Shown here piece after piece: positions 41,722-51,138 of a stretch of DNA of 64,000 nucleotides. Source of the stretch: an uncultured Oscillospiraceae bacterium (GTDB lineage: Bacteria > Bacillota > Clostridia > Oscillospirales > Oscillospiraceae); contig CAKTSA010000006.1 of the NCBI GenBank assembly GCA_934597585.1, positions 6,637 to 70,636 of the forward strand. The letters run 5' to 3'. Made by a program: the position numbers and the translations under genes. Each line of letters starts with the position of its first letter. Positions within the stretch are counted from its first letter, which is position 1. The notes under the pieces are model-generated. The model was not told where the DNA came from, did no database searches, and worked only from the letters and a program-made list of their open reading frames with translations.

Positions 41722-42990
41722 ATGGCAGTGAATACCGATATGGCGCTGCGGCACCAGGTGATCTACAGCGTGTTTGTCCGCGGGCACACGAAGGAGGGGA
41801 CCTTCCGGGCCCTGGAGGGTGATCTGGATCGCCTGAGAGGGCTGGGGGCGGATATCCTGTGGCTGATGCCCATCCATCCCATCGGCGTGGAGGGGCGGAA
41901 GGGCACGGTGGGCAGCCCCTACGCCATCCGGGACTACCGGGCGGTGAACCCGGACATGGGCACCGTGGACGACCTGCGGCACCTGGTGGACGCCATCCAC
42001 GAGCGGGGGATGAAGTGCATCATCGACGTGGTGTACAACCACACCTCGCCGGATTCTGTGCTGGCGGAGACGCACCCGGAGTTCTTCCTGCGGGACCAGC
42101 AGGGAAAGCCTACCCGCCGGGTGGCGGACTGGTGGGACATCGTGGACCTGGATTACCGGAACCGGGAGCTGTGGCGCTATCAGATCGACACGCTGAAGCA
42201 GTGGGCGGCCATCGTGGATGGCTTCCGCTGCGATGTGGCCAGCGCGGTGCCCATGGCATTCTGGCGGCAGGCCAGGGAAGAGGTGGAGACCGTCCGTCCC
42301 GGCTGCATCTGGCTGGCGGAGAGCGTTCACGGCGCCCACGTGCTGGCCATGCGGAAGATGGGGGCCTACTGCGCCACGGATACCGAGGTGCAGGAGGTAT
42401 TCGACCAGAGCTACGACTACGACGTGTGGCCGTGGTATGAGGGGGTGCTGACCGGGAAGATGAGCCTGCGGGAGTACGCGGGCATCCTGAACTATCAGGA
42501 GATGACCTATCCCGGCAGCTATGTGAAGGCGCGGTTTCTGGAGAACCACGACACGCCCCGGGCTGCCAGCTGGATGAAGGACGATGTGCAGCTGGACAAC
42601 TGGCTGGCGTTCCTCTATTTCCAGCGGGGCACGGTGATGCTGTACAGCGGCATGGAGTACGCGCCGGAGGAGCGGGTGGATTTCTTTGAAAACCAGAGCA
42701 ACTACGGCGACATGCGCCGGGATGTGCAGCTGCAGATGAAGAAGCTGAAGGCGGTCAAGGAGACGCTGCCCCTCACCGGCGGCTACTGGCTGGAGGAGGC
42801 GGACGGCCTGCTGCTGGGGCATTACGAAGGCCCGGAGGGCAAGGTGCTGGGCGTATTCGACCTGCTGGGCCGGGGCGCGGGCAGCGTGAAGGTGGACTTG
42901 CCCGATGGAGAATATCCTGATCGGCTGGGCGGCCATATCACGGTGCGTGGCGGACAGTTCGCCTTTGATGGCAGACCGGTGATCCTGTGA
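41722..42990 (+). CDS. GH13 alpha-amylase-family glycosidase (cytosolic)
   Basis: This 422-residue TIM-barrel enzyme shows the GH13 conserved regions: DVVYNH, G-F-R-C-D171 (nucleophile), E200 in WLAESVH (acid/base) and E-N275-H276-D277. There is no signal peptide, so it acts on intracellular alpha-glucans or maltodextrins, and the C-terminal beta domain is short. GGAGGG lies before the ATG. It is 37 bp downstream of ligA; no link to DNA or cell-wall metabolism is evident. Confidence 0.9.
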   Translation: MAVNTDMALRHQVIYSVFVRGHTKEGTFRALEGDLDRLRGLGADILWLMPIHPIGVEGRKGTVGSPYAIRDYRAVNPDMGTVDDLRHLVDAIHERGMKCIIDVVYNHTSPDSVLAETHPEFFLRDQQGKPTRRVADWWDIVDLDYRNRELWRYQIDTLKQWAAIVDGFRCDVASAVPMAFWRQAREEVETVRPGCIWLAESVHGAHVLAMRKMGAYCATDTEVQEVFDQSYDYDVWPWYEGVLTGKMSLREYAGILNYQEMTYPGSYVKARFLENHDTPRAASWMKDDVQLDNWLAFLYFQRGTVMLYSGMEYAPEERVDFFENQSNYGDMRRDVQLQMKKLKAVKETLPLTGGYWLEEADGLLLGHYEGPEGKVLGVFDLLGRGAGSVKVDLPDGEYPDRLGGHITVRGGQFAFDGRPVIL

Positions 42991-43053
42991 TTTGACTTTT
43001 TTCACAAAAAAACCGGACGATCATGGGGAAAACGCAGAAATCCAGGAGATGAA

Positions 43054-43081
43054 TTGACTTTCCCCTGAAACGTGTTACCAT
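43054..43081 (+). promoter_or_regulatory. Possible promoter of the PFOR gene
   Basis: TTGACT (43054-43059), 16 bp, TACCAT (43076-43081), with a TG one base before the -10 box. The -10 match is modest. Confidence 0.4.
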
Positions 43082-43156
43082 ATAAATTGTATATCTGTGG
43101 GCTTTCGCTGTTTCTTCAGCGGAAACCACCGGAATAAAGAGGAGGAAAAAAGAGAA

Positions 43157-46100
43157 ATGAGTAAGCTCATGAAGATCTGCGACGGTAACGAAGCGGCGGC
43201 ATATGTGGCATATGCCTTCTCGGAAGTTGCTGCCATCTACCCCATCACCCCGTCCAGCCCCATGGCGGAGCATGCCGACGAGTGGTCGGCCAAGGGTAAG
43301 AAGAACATCTTCGGCCAGACCGTCCGTCTGGTGGAGATGCAGTCCGAGGCCGGCGCCTGCGGCGCCTGCCACGGCGCACTGGAGGCCGGCGCATTGGCCA
43401 CCAGCTTCACCGCTTCCCAGGGTCTGATGCTGATGATCCCCACCATGCACCGTATCTCCGGCGAGCGTCTGCCCGGCGTGCTGCATGTGGCGTCCCGTAC
43501 CGTGGGTACCCACGCGTTCTCCATCTTCGGCGATCACTCCGACGTGATGAACTGCCGCCAGACGGGCTTTGCCCTGCTTTCCAGCGGCAGCGTCCAGCAG
43601 GCCGCCGACCTGGCCGCCGTGGCCCACCTGAGCGCCATCAAGGCCCGCATCCCCTTCCTGCACTTCTTTGACGGCTTCCGCACCAGCCATGAGATCCAGA
43701 AGATCGACGTGCTGGATTACGACGAGTACGCCAAGCTGGTGGACTATGACGCCCTGGCCAAGTTCCGCACCAACGCGCTGAATCCCGAGGATCCCCGCAT
43801 GCGCTCCCTGGTGGATAACCCCGACATTTACTTCCAGCTGCGCGAGTCCAACAATACCGACTATGCCCAGCTGCCCGACGTGGTGGAGGACTACATGGCC
43901 CAGATCAGCAAGCTGACCGGCCGCGAGTACCACCTGTTCAACTACTACGGTGCCCTGGATGCCGAGCGCGTCATCGTGGCCATGGGCTCCGTGTCCGGCT
44001 GCGCCCAGGAGGTCGTCAACTACCTGAACGCCAAGGGCGAGAAGGTGGGCTTCCTGCAGGTGCATCTGTTCCGTCCCTTCTCCGCCAAGCATCTGCTGGC
44101 GGCCATGCCCAAGACGGTGAAGAAGATCGCCGTTCTGGACCGCGTGAAGGAAGCCGGCTCCATTGGAGAGCCTCTGTACGAGGATATCTGCGCCGCTTAC
44201 ATCAACGACGCCAACCGTCCTCTGATCTACGCCGGCCGTTACGGCCTGTCCTCCAAGGACACCACCCCCGCCCAGATCAAGGCTGTGTTCGACAACCTGT
44301 CCAAGGACGAGCCCAAGAACCACTTCACCATCGGCATTGAGGACGATGTGACCCATCTGTCCCTGCCCATCGGCGCGCCGCTGCTGACCGAGCCGGAGGG
44401 CACCATCGCCTGCAAGTTCTGGGGCCTGGGCTCCGACGGTACCGTGGGCGCCAACAAGAACTCCATCAAGATCATCGGCGAGACCACCGATATGTACTGC
44501 CAGGCGTACTTTGAGTACGATACCAAGAAGTCCTTCGGTATCACCAAGAGCCACCTGCGCTTCGGCAAGCACCCCATCAGCTCCACCTACTACGTCTCCA
44601 ACGCGGACTTCATCGCCTGCCACAACCAGACGTATCTGACCAAGTACGACATTATCTCCGAGCTGAAGCCCCACGGCAGCTTCCTGCTGAACTGCGAGTG
44701 GACGGAGAACGAGCTGGAGCAGCACATCCCCGGCGATATCCTGAAGTACATCGCCGAGAATGACATCAAGTTCTACATCATCGACGCCAACAAGGAGTCT
44801 CAGGCGCTGGGTCTGGGCAACCGCTCCAACATGGTGCTGCAGGCCGCCTTCTTCAAGCTGGCCAACGTCATCCCCGTTGAGGATGCCGTGGAGCACATGA
44901 AGGCCGCCGTCAAGAAGACCTACGGCCTGAAGGGCGAGAAGATCGTCAACATGAACATCGCCGCCGTGGACGCCGGTATCAACGCGCTGGTGGAGGTCAA
45001 GGTGAAGCCCGAGTGGAAGAACCTGTCCGGCGCCGCCATCAAGCCCGCCGCCGATGACCTGCCCTACGTCATCAAGAACATTCTGGTGCCCATCAACGCC
45101 CAGAAGGGCGATAACCTGCCTGTCTCCGCCTTCAAGGGGATGGAGGACGGCACCATGCCGCTGGGCACCTCCCGCTATGAGAAGCGCGGCATCGCCACCC
45201 ATCTGCCTGTGTGGGACGCTACTGAGTGCCTGCAGTGCAACATGTGCTCTTTCGTCTGCCCCCACGCGGTCATTCGTCCCTTCCTGCTGGACGAGGCCGA
45301 AGCCGCCAACGCCCCTGAGGGCCTGGTGATGGTGGACGCCAAGGGTCCCCAGCTGGCCGGTATGAAGTACGCCATGGGCGTGTCCACCCTGGACTGCACC
45401 AGCTGCGGCAGCTGTGTCTCCTCCTGCCCCAAGAGCGGCAAGGCGCTGAAGATGGTGCCCACCCACGAGGTGTCTCTGGATCAGACCAACTGGGAGTACC
45501 TGTTCAACCTGCCCATCAAGGGCGACAAGGTGGATAAGTTCAGCCTGAAGGGCAGCCAGTTCAAGCAGCCCCTGGTGGAGTTCAACGGCGCCTGCGCCGG
45601 CTGCGGCGAGACCCCCTATATCAAGCTGCTGACCCAGCTGTTCGGCGACAAGATGTATCTGGCCAACGCCACCGGCTGCACCCAGGCTTGGGGCGCGGCA
45701 ATGCCCTGCGTGCCCTACTGCAAGAACCAGGAGGGCAAGGGTGTGGCATGGTCCAACTCCCTGTTCGAGAACAACGCCGAGTTCTCCTATGGTATGTGCC
45801 TGGCGGTCAAGCAGCTGCGGGACTGCGTCACCGGCTATGTGAAGGAACTGGACGCCCTCACCAAGGACGAGGCTGTCAAGGCCGCTATCGCAAAGTATCT
45901 GGAGACCTATGACGATCTGGATGCTTCCACTCCTGCTACCGCCGCTCTGGTGGCCGTGCTGGAGAAGGGCAAGTTCTCCGCCGAGGAGCAGAAGATCGTG
46001 GACGAGATCCTGAAGCGCAAGAAGGACCTGTCCAAGAAGACCATGTGGATGTACGGCGGCGACGGCTGGGCCTACGATATCGGCTACGGCGGTCTGGATC

Positions 46101-46669
46101 ACGTTTTCGCCATGGGCGAGGATGTGAACGTGCTGCTGGTGGACACCGAGGTGTACTCCAACACCGGCGGACAGTCCTCCAAGGCCACTCCCGTGGGCGC
46201 TGTGGCACAGTTCCAGGCCAGCGGTAAGAAGACCAAGAAGAAGGACCTGGGCATGCTGATGATGACCTACGACAACGTCTATGTGGCCCAGTGCTCCATG
46301 GGCGCCAACCCCAATCAGCTGATCAAAGCCATCAAGGAGGCCGAGGCCCACAAGGGCCCGTCCCTGGTGATCTGCTACGCGCCCTGCATCAACCACGGCA
46401 TCAAGAAGGGCATGAACAATGTCCAGCAGGAGATGAAGGACGCGGTGGCTTCCGGTTACTGGAATCTGTATCGCTACGATCCCAGCACCAAGAAGTTCAC
46501 GCTGGACTCCAAGGAGCCCACCATGCCGCTGTATGACTTCATGAAGGGCGAGGTGCGCTACGCCTCCTTGGAGCTGAGCTTCCCCGAGAACGCCAAGACC
46601 CTGTTTGCCGAGGCGGAAGAGGACGCCAAGACCAAGTACGAGTCCTACAAGCGCCGCAGCGAAAACTAA
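43157..46669 (+). CDS. nifJ: Pyruvate:ferredoxin (flavodoxin) oxidoreductase
   Basis: This 1170-residue single-chain enzyme oxidises pyruvate to acetyl-CoA and CO2, reducing ferredoxin, the core of anaerobic energy metabolism. Domains run in the usual order: N-terminal YPITPSSPMAEHADEW domain, CoA-binding region, two ferredoxin-type clusters (CLQCNMCSFVCP near residue 693 and CTSCGSCVSSCP near 748), a CAGCGE cluster near 815 and the TPP motif GDGWAYDIGYGGLDH near 970. AGAGGAGG lies upstream of 43157. Codon use is strongly biased to frequent codons, as expected for an abundant protein. Confidence 0.97.
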   Translation: MSKLMKICDGNEAAAYVAYAFSEVAAIYPITPSSPMAEHADEWSAKGKKNIFGQTVRLVEMQSEAGACGACHGALEAGALATSFTASQGLMLMIPTMHRISGERLPGVLHVASRTVGTHAFSIFGDHSDVMNCRQTGFALLSSGSVQQAADLAAVAHLSAIKARIPFLHFFDGFRTSHEIQKIDVLDYDEYAKLVDYDALAKFRTNALNPEDPRMRSLVDNPDIYFQLRESNNTDYAQLPDVVEDYMAQISKLTGREYHLFNYYGALDAERVIVAMGSVSGCAQEVVNYLNAKGEKVGFLQVHLFRPFSAKHLLAAMPKTVKKIAVLDRVKEAGSIGEPLYEDICAAYINDANRPLIYAGRYGLSSKDTTPAQIKAVFDNLSKDEPKNHFTIGIEDDVTHLSLPIGAPLLTEPEGTIACKFWGLGSDGTVGANKNSIKIIGETTDMYCQAYFEYDTKKSFGITKSHLRFGKHPISSTYYVSNADFIACHNQTYLTKYDIISELKPHGSFLLNCEWTENELEQHIPGDILKYIAENDIKFYIIDANKESQALGLGNRSNMVLQAAFFKLANVIPVEDAVEHMKAAVKKTYGLKGEKIVNMNIAAVDAGINALVEVKVKPEWKNLSGAAIKPAADDLPYVIKNILVPINAQKGDNLPVSAFKGMEDGTMPLGTSRYEKRGIATHLPVWDATECLQCNMCSFVCPHAVIRPFLLDEAEAANAPEGLVMVDAKGPQLAGMKYAMGVSTLDCTSCGSCVSSCPKSGKALKMVPTHEVSLDQTNWEYLFNLPIKGDKVDKFSLKGSQFKQPLVEFNGACAGCGETPYIKLLTQLFGDKMYLANATGCTQAWGAAMPCVPYCKNQEGKGVAWSNSLFENNAEFSYGMCLAVKQLRDCVTGYVKELDALTKDEAVKAAIAKYLETYDDLDASTPATAALVAVLEKGKFSAEEQKIVDEILKRKKDLSKKTMWMYGGDGWAYDIGYGGLDHVFAMGEDVNVLLVDTEVYSNTGGQSSKATPVGAVAQFQASGKKTKKKDLGMLMMTYDNVYVAQCSMGANPNQLIKAIKEAEAHKGPSLVICYAPCINHGIKKGMNNVQQEMKDAVASGYWNLYRYDPSTKKFTLDSKEPTMPLYDFMKGEVRYASLELSFPENAKTLFAEAEEDAKTKYESYKRRSEN

Positions 46670-46674
46670 AGCAT

Positions 46675-46709
46675 AAAAAATCTCCGGTCGAAAGACCGGA
46701 GATTTTTTT
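46675..46709. terminator. Bidirectional intrinsic terminator
   Basis: AAAAAATCTCCGGTC pairs with GACCGGAGATTTTTT over a GAAA tetraloop, between convergent genes. Confidence 0.92.
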
Positions 46710-46710
46710 A

Positions 46711-46772
46711 TGCAGTGAAAAGATAAAAGGGAAAAGTGAAGAGTTGAGGTATGCCGCCGCAGGCGGCATGAT
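46711..46772. repeat. Dispersed intergenic repeat, copy 2
   Basis: TATGCAGTGAAAAGATAAAA, GGGAAAAGTGAAGAGTTGAG, GTATGCCGCCGCAGGCGGCA, then TGATC. Order and sequence match copy 1 at 14573-14635, and both directly follow a terminator T-run. Confidence 0.75.
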
Positions 46773-46780
46773 CGAATATG

Positions 46781-47107
46781 TTACGCTGCCTTTTTCTTCA
46801 CCAGCAGACTGACCAGCAGTCCCAGGGCAAGGCCGATGACGATCGACAGTAGTACCATTTCCGCCGCCATGCCGAAGAAGGCGACGCCCAGAGCGCTGCG
46901 TTCCAGGGCGATGATGGCGATGTCCGCCAGAAGCTCGCACAGGGCCAGCAGCCCGCCCACCACAGCGATGGGCAGCCAGGGGCGCTTCTGGCTCCGGAAG
47001 ATGACGGCCTGCAGCAGAAATGCCATCACCAACGCGGCGGGGATCAGAAGTGCCATGCCGAACTCCCAGAAGGAGAGCAGGGCGCGGATGGAGTGAAACA
47101 GCAGCAT
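46781..47107 (-). CDS. Small membrane protein, unknown function
   Basis: This 108-residue protein has three hydrophobic segments (about 14-36, 46-66 and 78-100) and a C-terminal KKK tail. The ATG at 47107 is preceded by AAAGGA with 7 bases between. It is the last gene of a run with the serine dehydratase genes and the VTT-type protein. I do not recognise the family. Confidence 0.65.
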   Translation of the reverse strand: MLLFHSIRALLSFWEFGMALLIPAALVMAFLLQAVIFRSQKRPWLPIAVVGGLLALCELLADIAIIALERSALGVAFFGMAAEMVLLSIVIGLALGLLVSLLVKKKAA

Positions 47108-47126
47108 AGGATGGTCCTTTCCGGCA

Positions 47127-47831
47127 TTATGCCTCGTTATCGGGTTTGGGTTTATCTGTGGTATGATCCTTGGAGGACGGCTCCGGGGGCGCGACCAGCT
47201 TTTGGTGGCAGTAGAACAGCGCATAGGCGATGAGCACCACGTTGATGACCAGAAACACCCAGAACACCGGTGAGCGGAAGTCCAGCCGGTTGCCCAGGAT
47301 GGTGAAGCAGACGGTGCCGGGATAGATGGCCAGCCACGAGCTGATCAGGTAGGTCCAGAAGTTGGTGCGCGTCATGCCGAACAGCACACCCAGGATCTCC
47401 ATGCTGAGCCCCAGCATGTGGATGGCGAAGCAGGAGGCAAAGCCCAGCTCCTGGGAGGCGGTGAAAAACCGCTTGATCTTGGGATGCCGCTCCAGCATGG
47501 CATTGAGGTCCGCGGGATCGGTTTTGCGGCCAACAGCATAGGACACAGACAGGCTGACGGCCAACCCAACGGCGTTGACGATCAGCGCCTCCGGCAGCGG
47601 AAAGACCAGCGACACCGCCACCACCAGCACGTTGTAGATGATGACCACCGAGATGCCCTTCAGGGCGAACAGCGCCAGAGCCATCAGCACCGCCAGGGCG
47701 GGCTTGTCGGCCACCAGCGTCATCAGCCGGTTCAGGTCCAGCACGCCGCACAGTATCAGCACGCCCAGTACCACGGCCAGGATGGCCATTACCAGTACCG
47801 GGGCGTAGCCCTTGAGTTTGCGTATTTTCAT
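47127..47831 (-). CDS. TVP38/TMEM64 (VTT-domain)-like membrane protein
   Basis: This 234-residue protein has about six membrane segments. The central GISVVIIYNVLVVAVSLVFPLPEA, the SYAVGRKTDP turn and the later HMLGLSMEILGVLFG stretch resemble VTT-domain proteins, a distant DedA-like group. The match is by pattern only. AAGGAG lies 11 bases upstream of the ATG. It is 23 bp downstream of sdaAA and probably co-transcribed. Confidence 0.65.
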   Translation of the reverse strand: MKIRKLKGYAPVLVMAILAVVLGVLILCGVLDLNRLMTLVADKPALAVLMALALFALKGISVVIIYNVLVVAVSLVFPLPEALIVNAVGLAVSLSVSYAVGRKTDPADLNAMLERHPKIKRFFTASQELGFASCFAIHMLGLSMEILGVLFGMTRTNFWTYLISSWLAIYPGTVCFTILGNRLDFRSPVFWVFLVINVVLIAYALFYCHQKLVAPPEPSSKDHTTDKPKPDNEA

Positions 47832-47854
47832 GGATGGGGGAACTCCTTGCCGCC

Positions 47855-48730
47855 TTATTGGGGCTTGTGCATCCGTTTTTTGATGGTGCGGCCGGTGGGG
47901 GTGGCGGCGAGGCCGCCCAGGGCGGTCTCGCGGAATTCCACCGGCATGCGGCGGCCCACCTCGCCCATGGCGTCGATGACCTCGTCCACGGGGATGCGGC
48001 TCTCGATGCCGGCCAGGGCCATGTCGGCCACGCTGACGGCGTTTACAGCGCCAATGACGTTGCGCTTGACGCAGGGGATCTCCACCAGACCGGCCACCGG
48101 GTCGCACACCAGGCCCAGCAGGTTTTTCAGAGCCATGGCCACCGCGTGGCCGATCTGCGCGCCGGTGCCGCCCCGCAGGGCCACCAGTGCGCCCGCCGCC
48201 ATGGCGGAGGCGGTGCCGATCTCGGCCTGGCAGCCGCCGGAGGCGCCGGCGATGCAGGCGCGATAGGCGATGACCGCGCCGATGCCGCTGGCTACGTAGA
48301 GAGCCTCCAGAATCTGGTGTTGGCTCAGCTCCTCATATTTGCACAGGGGCAGCAGCACCGCGGGCAGGACGCCGCAGGCGCCTGCGGTGGGGGCTGCCAC
48401 GATGCGGCGCATGCAGGCGTTGGACTCCGCCATGCTGAGAGCCTCGGTAATGACCTCGCTGACGTAGCCGCCGGACATGGCCTCGCCCCGGATGCAGTAC
48501 TGGCGCATTTTCATGCCGTCGCCGCCCACCAGGCCGCTGACGGAGCGCTTCTGGCCGGTATAGCTGTCCGCCGCGTCCACCATGGCCTGCCAGGTGGTCA
48601 GCATCTTCGCCATGGACTGGTTGCGGGTCACCTGGCGGGTCTCCATATCGTCCTCTAATACGACCTCCCAGAAGGGCTTGCCCTTCTCCTGCATCAGGTC
48701 AAAGATTTCCTTCATCGAATCCAGAGCCAT
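47855..48730 (-). CDS. sdaAA: L-serine dehydratase, iron-sulfur-dependent, alpha subunit
   Basis: This 291-residue subunit carries the catalytic domain that deaminates L-serine to pyruvate and ammonia using a [4Fe-4S] cluster. Family motifs include MSGGYVSEVITEALSMAESN, IVAAPTAGACGVLPAVLL, GASGGCQAEIGTASAMAAGA and LVCDPVAGLVEIPCVKRN, which supply the cluster cysteines. The start at 48730 has GGAGG 6 bases upstream. It overlaps the end of sdaAB by 32 bp. Confidence 0.95.
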   Translation of the reverse strand: MALDSMKEIFDLMQEKGKPFWEVVLEDDMETRQVTRNQSMAKMLTTWQAMVDAADSYTGQKRSVSGLVGGDGMKMRQYCIRGEAMSGGYVSEVITEALSMAESNACMRRIVAAPTAGACGVLPAVLLPLCKYEELSQHQILEALYVASGIGAVIAYRACIAGASGGCQAEIGTASAMAAGALVALRGGTGAQIGHAVAMALKNLLGLVCDPVAGLVEIPCVKRNVIGAVNAVSVADMALAGIESRIPVDEVIDAMGEVGRRMPVEFRETALGGLAATPTGRTIKKRMHKPQ

Positions 48731-49397
48731 CTTCATCCTCCTCCCGGTCATAGTAGATAATGGACAGAATACCCGGCAGCTGGCCGATAAAGTTCACCTG
48801 CTCCGGCTTGATATGTTGGTCGATCTCGATGATCATCAGGGATTCGCCGCCCCGTTTGTGCCGCCACATGCTCATGTTGGCGATGTTGATGCGGAACTGG
48901 CTGAGAATGGTGGTCACCGCCGCCTCGGAGGAATAGTAGTCCAGGTTGCGGATCACCAGGGTGTTGTATTCGCCGGTGAAGCTGACCTTGATGCCGTCCA
49001 GCTTGTCCACCATGATGCGGCCGCCGCCCAGACTGGAGGCCTGCATCTCCAGGTGCTTGCCGCCCTCGCCCCAGGCCTCGATAACGGCGGTGTTGGGGTG
49101 GGCGTCACGGAGCTCCACCGTGTCGATGGTGAAGGTGAGGCCCTGCTTCTTCGCCTCGTCGAAGGCGGTAGGGATGCGAAGGTCGTCCGGCTTCATGCCC
49201 AGCAGTCCCGCCACCAGGGCACGGTCGGTGCCGTGGCCCAGGCCGGTATCGGCAAAGGAGCCATGCAGGTGGATGGCGGCCTTGACCGGCTTGCTGCCCA
49301 GCAGGGTGCGGGCCATGCTGCCGATCCGGGCCGCGCCGGCGGTATGAGAGCTGGAGGGGCCGACCATCACCGGCCCGAGAATATCGAAAATATCCAT
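48699..49397 (-). CDS. sdaAB: L-serine dehydratase, iron-sulfur-dependent, beta subunit
   Basis: This 232-residue subunit pairs with SdaAA. The N-terminal FDILGPVMVGPSSSHTAGA motif is diagnostic, and the C-terminal part (about 150-220) is an ACT domain (NTLVIRNLDYYSSEAAVTTIL) that usually binds serine. The start at 49397 has AGGAGG upstream. First gene of the operon. Confidence 0.95.
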   Translation of the reverse strand: MDIFDILGPVMVGPSSSHTAGAARIGSMARTLLGSKPVKAAIHLHGSFADTGLGHGTDRALVAGLLGMKPDDLRIPTAFDEAKKQGLTFTIDTVELRDAHPNTAVIEAWGEGGKHLEMQASSLGGGRIMVDKLDGIKVSFTGEYNTLVIRNLDYYSSEAAVTTILSQFRINIANMSMWRHKRGGESLMIIEIDQHIKPEQVNFIGQLPGILSIIYYDREEDEDGSGFDEGNL

Positions 49398-49496
49398 AGT
49401 GCGCGCCTCCTGTGGTTTTCTCTCTCCCGATTGTACCATAGTTATACGCAAAAGGGAAGTAAAGAAATCACGGGCGGGGTCACAGCTTTGCTGCTA

Positions 49497-50273
49497 TCAG
49501 GTCAGCAGGTTGAACAGCATCACCACCGCGCCCAGCACCACCAGCACCACGCCGGTGGCGCGGTTCAGGGTCTTTGGTGTGGCCTTGTTGGCGAAGACGG
49601 CGGCGATCCGGGCCCAGACCAGGGTGAACACCACGCACAGGGCGAACACCGTCCAGTCCGGTGCACCGCCGATGGCGAAGTGGGAGATGGCGCCGGTCAG
49701 GGCGGTGAAGGTCATGATGAAGACACTGGTGCCCACGGCGGTCTTCAGCTCATAGCCCAGCACGGAGGTCAGGATCAGCAGCATCATCATGCCGCCGCCG
49801 GCGCCTACGAAGCCGCAGATGAAGCCGATGAGGATGCCGCAGACCACGGACTGGACGGCCCGCTTTCTGGCGGACACCGCCAGCATGGTCTCCTTGGTGG
49901 TCATGACGGGCCGGACGATGAACTTGACGCCCAGCAGGAAGGTCATGAACACGGAAAAGCCGCCCATGGTGGCGGGGGGCACCAGGCTGGCGACATAGCT
50001 GCCCACCACGGTGAAGGCCAGCACGCTGGCCATCATGATCAGGCCGTTGCGCACGTCAAGATTCTTGTTTCTGCCGTAGGTATAGGCGGAGACGGCGCTG
50101 GCCAGCACGTCGGAGGACAGGGCGATGCCCACCGCCATATAGGGATCCATGTCCAGGAACGTGATGAGCATGGGACTGATGACGGCGGCGGCGCTCATGC
50201 CGGCAAAGCCGGTGCCCAGCCCCGCGCCCATACCGGCGAAAAAGGTCACAAGGACAGTGAATAAGATTTGCAT
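49497..50273 (-). CDS. TauE/SafE-family sulfite/anion exporter
   Basis: This 258-residue protein has about eight membrane segments in two repeats. FAGMGAGLGTGFAGMSAA in the first repeat and ICGFVGAGGGMMMLLIL in the second match the family's glycine-rich signatures. Members export sulfite, sulfonates or related anions. It begins 5 bp after the MarR gene with AAAGGAG before the ATG, so its expression probably follows that regulator. Confidence 0.88.
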   Translation of the reverse strand: MQILFTVLVTFFAGMGAGLGTGFAGMSAAAVISPMLITFLDMDPYMAVGIALSSDVLASAVSAYTYGRNKNLDVRNGLIMMASVLAFTVVGSYVASLVPPATMGGFSVFMTFLLGVKFIVRPVMTTKETMLAVSARKRAVQSVVCGILIGFICGFVGAGGGMMMLLILTSVLGYELKTAVGTSVFIMTFTALTGAISHFAIGGAPDWTVFALCVVFTLVWARIAAVFANKATPKTLNRATGVVLVVLGAVVMLFNLLT

Positions 50274-50278
50274 AGGGG

Positions 50279-50710
50279 TTATTCTCCTTTTAATAGTTCA
50301 TCCAGATTGTCGTTCATCATGGTCAGCGTTTTCAGAAAAGCCGACTTGGTCGCAGGGTCGATGCCGCGGAACAGTCGCTCCAGAAACGCCTCCTGCAGCT
50401 GCCGCCCCTGGCGGATGGTGGGCTGGGCCTTCTCCGTGCAGCAGAGCCGGGTCTTGCGCCGGTCGCCCGCCACCGCCTGGCGGGTCAGATAACCGTCCCG
50501 CACCAGCTTGTCCACGTTCACCGACACCAGATTGGCCTTGATCTTCCGGATCTCCACAATGTCCGCCGCCGTGCTGTACGCCGGGTTGTTGGCCAGAAAC
50601 AGCAGAATATCAAAGGCGGTCTGGGGCAGGTTCAGCTCCCGGCACAGGGGTTTGCACGCCCCGCCATAGGCCAGCGCCACCTTCCGGGAGAACTCCATGC
50701 TGAGGTTCAT
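50279..50710 (-). CDS. MarR-family transcriptional regulator
   Basis: This 143-residue protein has the MarR winged helix-turn-helix (AFDILLFLANNP, TAADIVEIRKIKANLVSVNVDKLVRDGYLTRQ) with the wing motif D-R-R-K-T-R. It is expected to dimerise and repress its own operon, releasing DNA on ligand binding. GGAGG precedes the ATG. The TauE-like transporter gene follows immediately. Confidence 0.9.
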   Translation of the reverse strand: MNLSMEFSRKVALAYGGACKPLCRELNLPQTAFDILLFLANNPAYSTAADIVEIRKIKANLVSVNVDKLVRDGYLTRQAVAGDRRKTRLCCTEKAQPTIRQGRQLQEAFLERLFRGIDPATKSAFLKTLTMMNDNLDELLKGE

Positions 50711-50736
50711 ACTTATGTTCCTCCAAAATAATAATG

Positions 50737-50748
50737 TTCAAATTTGAA
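50737..50748. promoter_or_regulatory. Candidate MarR operator
   Basis: The perfect 12-bp palindrome TTCAAATTTGAA overlaps the predicted start of the marR-tauE transcript. Confidence 0.6.
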
Positions 50749-50751
50749 GTA

Positions 50752-50780
50752 ATTGTAGCAGAAGAATCCTGCCCTGTCAA
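50752..50780 (-). promoter_or_regulatory. Promoter of the marR-tauE operon
   Basis: Minus-strand TTGACA (50775-50780) and TACAAT (50752-50757) are spaced by 17 bp. Confidence 0.8.
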
Positions 50781-50803
50781 GAGGAACGCCAGGTGAAAAA
50801 CAG

Positions 50804-50832
50804 TTGACATCTACCGTGGGATATAGTATACT
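50804..50832 (+). promoter_or_regulatory. Promoter of valS
   Basis: TTGACA (50804-50809), 17 bp, TATACT (50827-50832). Confidence 0.85.
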
Positions 50833-50839
50833 GTCTGCA

Positions 50840-51101
50840 ATATTGAACAGCGATGATGGGAAGCAGTAGGCGGTCAGCTGAGGCGAAGAGAGGGCGCGGT
50901 CGGTGTAAGCGCTCGTGAGGCCCCGCCAAAGTCGTCCCTGAGCTTTCGGCTGAACGCGAAGTAGGCCGCAACGGCTGCCCTCCGTTAGCGGGGCGCGGTG
51001 TGACAGCACCGCATGAGTGCGGGAAATATCCCGAATACAGGTGGTACCACGGACAATCGTTCGCCCTGTTTTGCTATGGCAAAACGGAGCGATTTTTTGT
51101 T
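50840..51101 (+). promoter_or_regulatory. T-box riboswitch, valine-specific
   Basis: The leader has AGAGAG and GGTGTAAGC Stem I features, the T-box core CAGGTGGTACCACGG near 51038-51052, and a terminator with GTTTTGC/GCAAAAC arms ending in GCGATTTTTT. The specifier GTC at 50931-50933 is followed by a purine and reads valine, agreeing with the downstream gene. Confidence 0.93.
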
Positions 51102-51138
51102 GCCCTTTTTGCCGAAATACCGGAAAGGAGAATCCCCT

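Noticed and set aside
42938..46396. 1152-codon open frame on the minus strand opposite PFOR
   Set aside because: It mirrors the strong codon bias of the PFOR gene, has a Val/Leu/Gly/His-rich shadow composition and no recognisable domain, and has no credible ribosome site.
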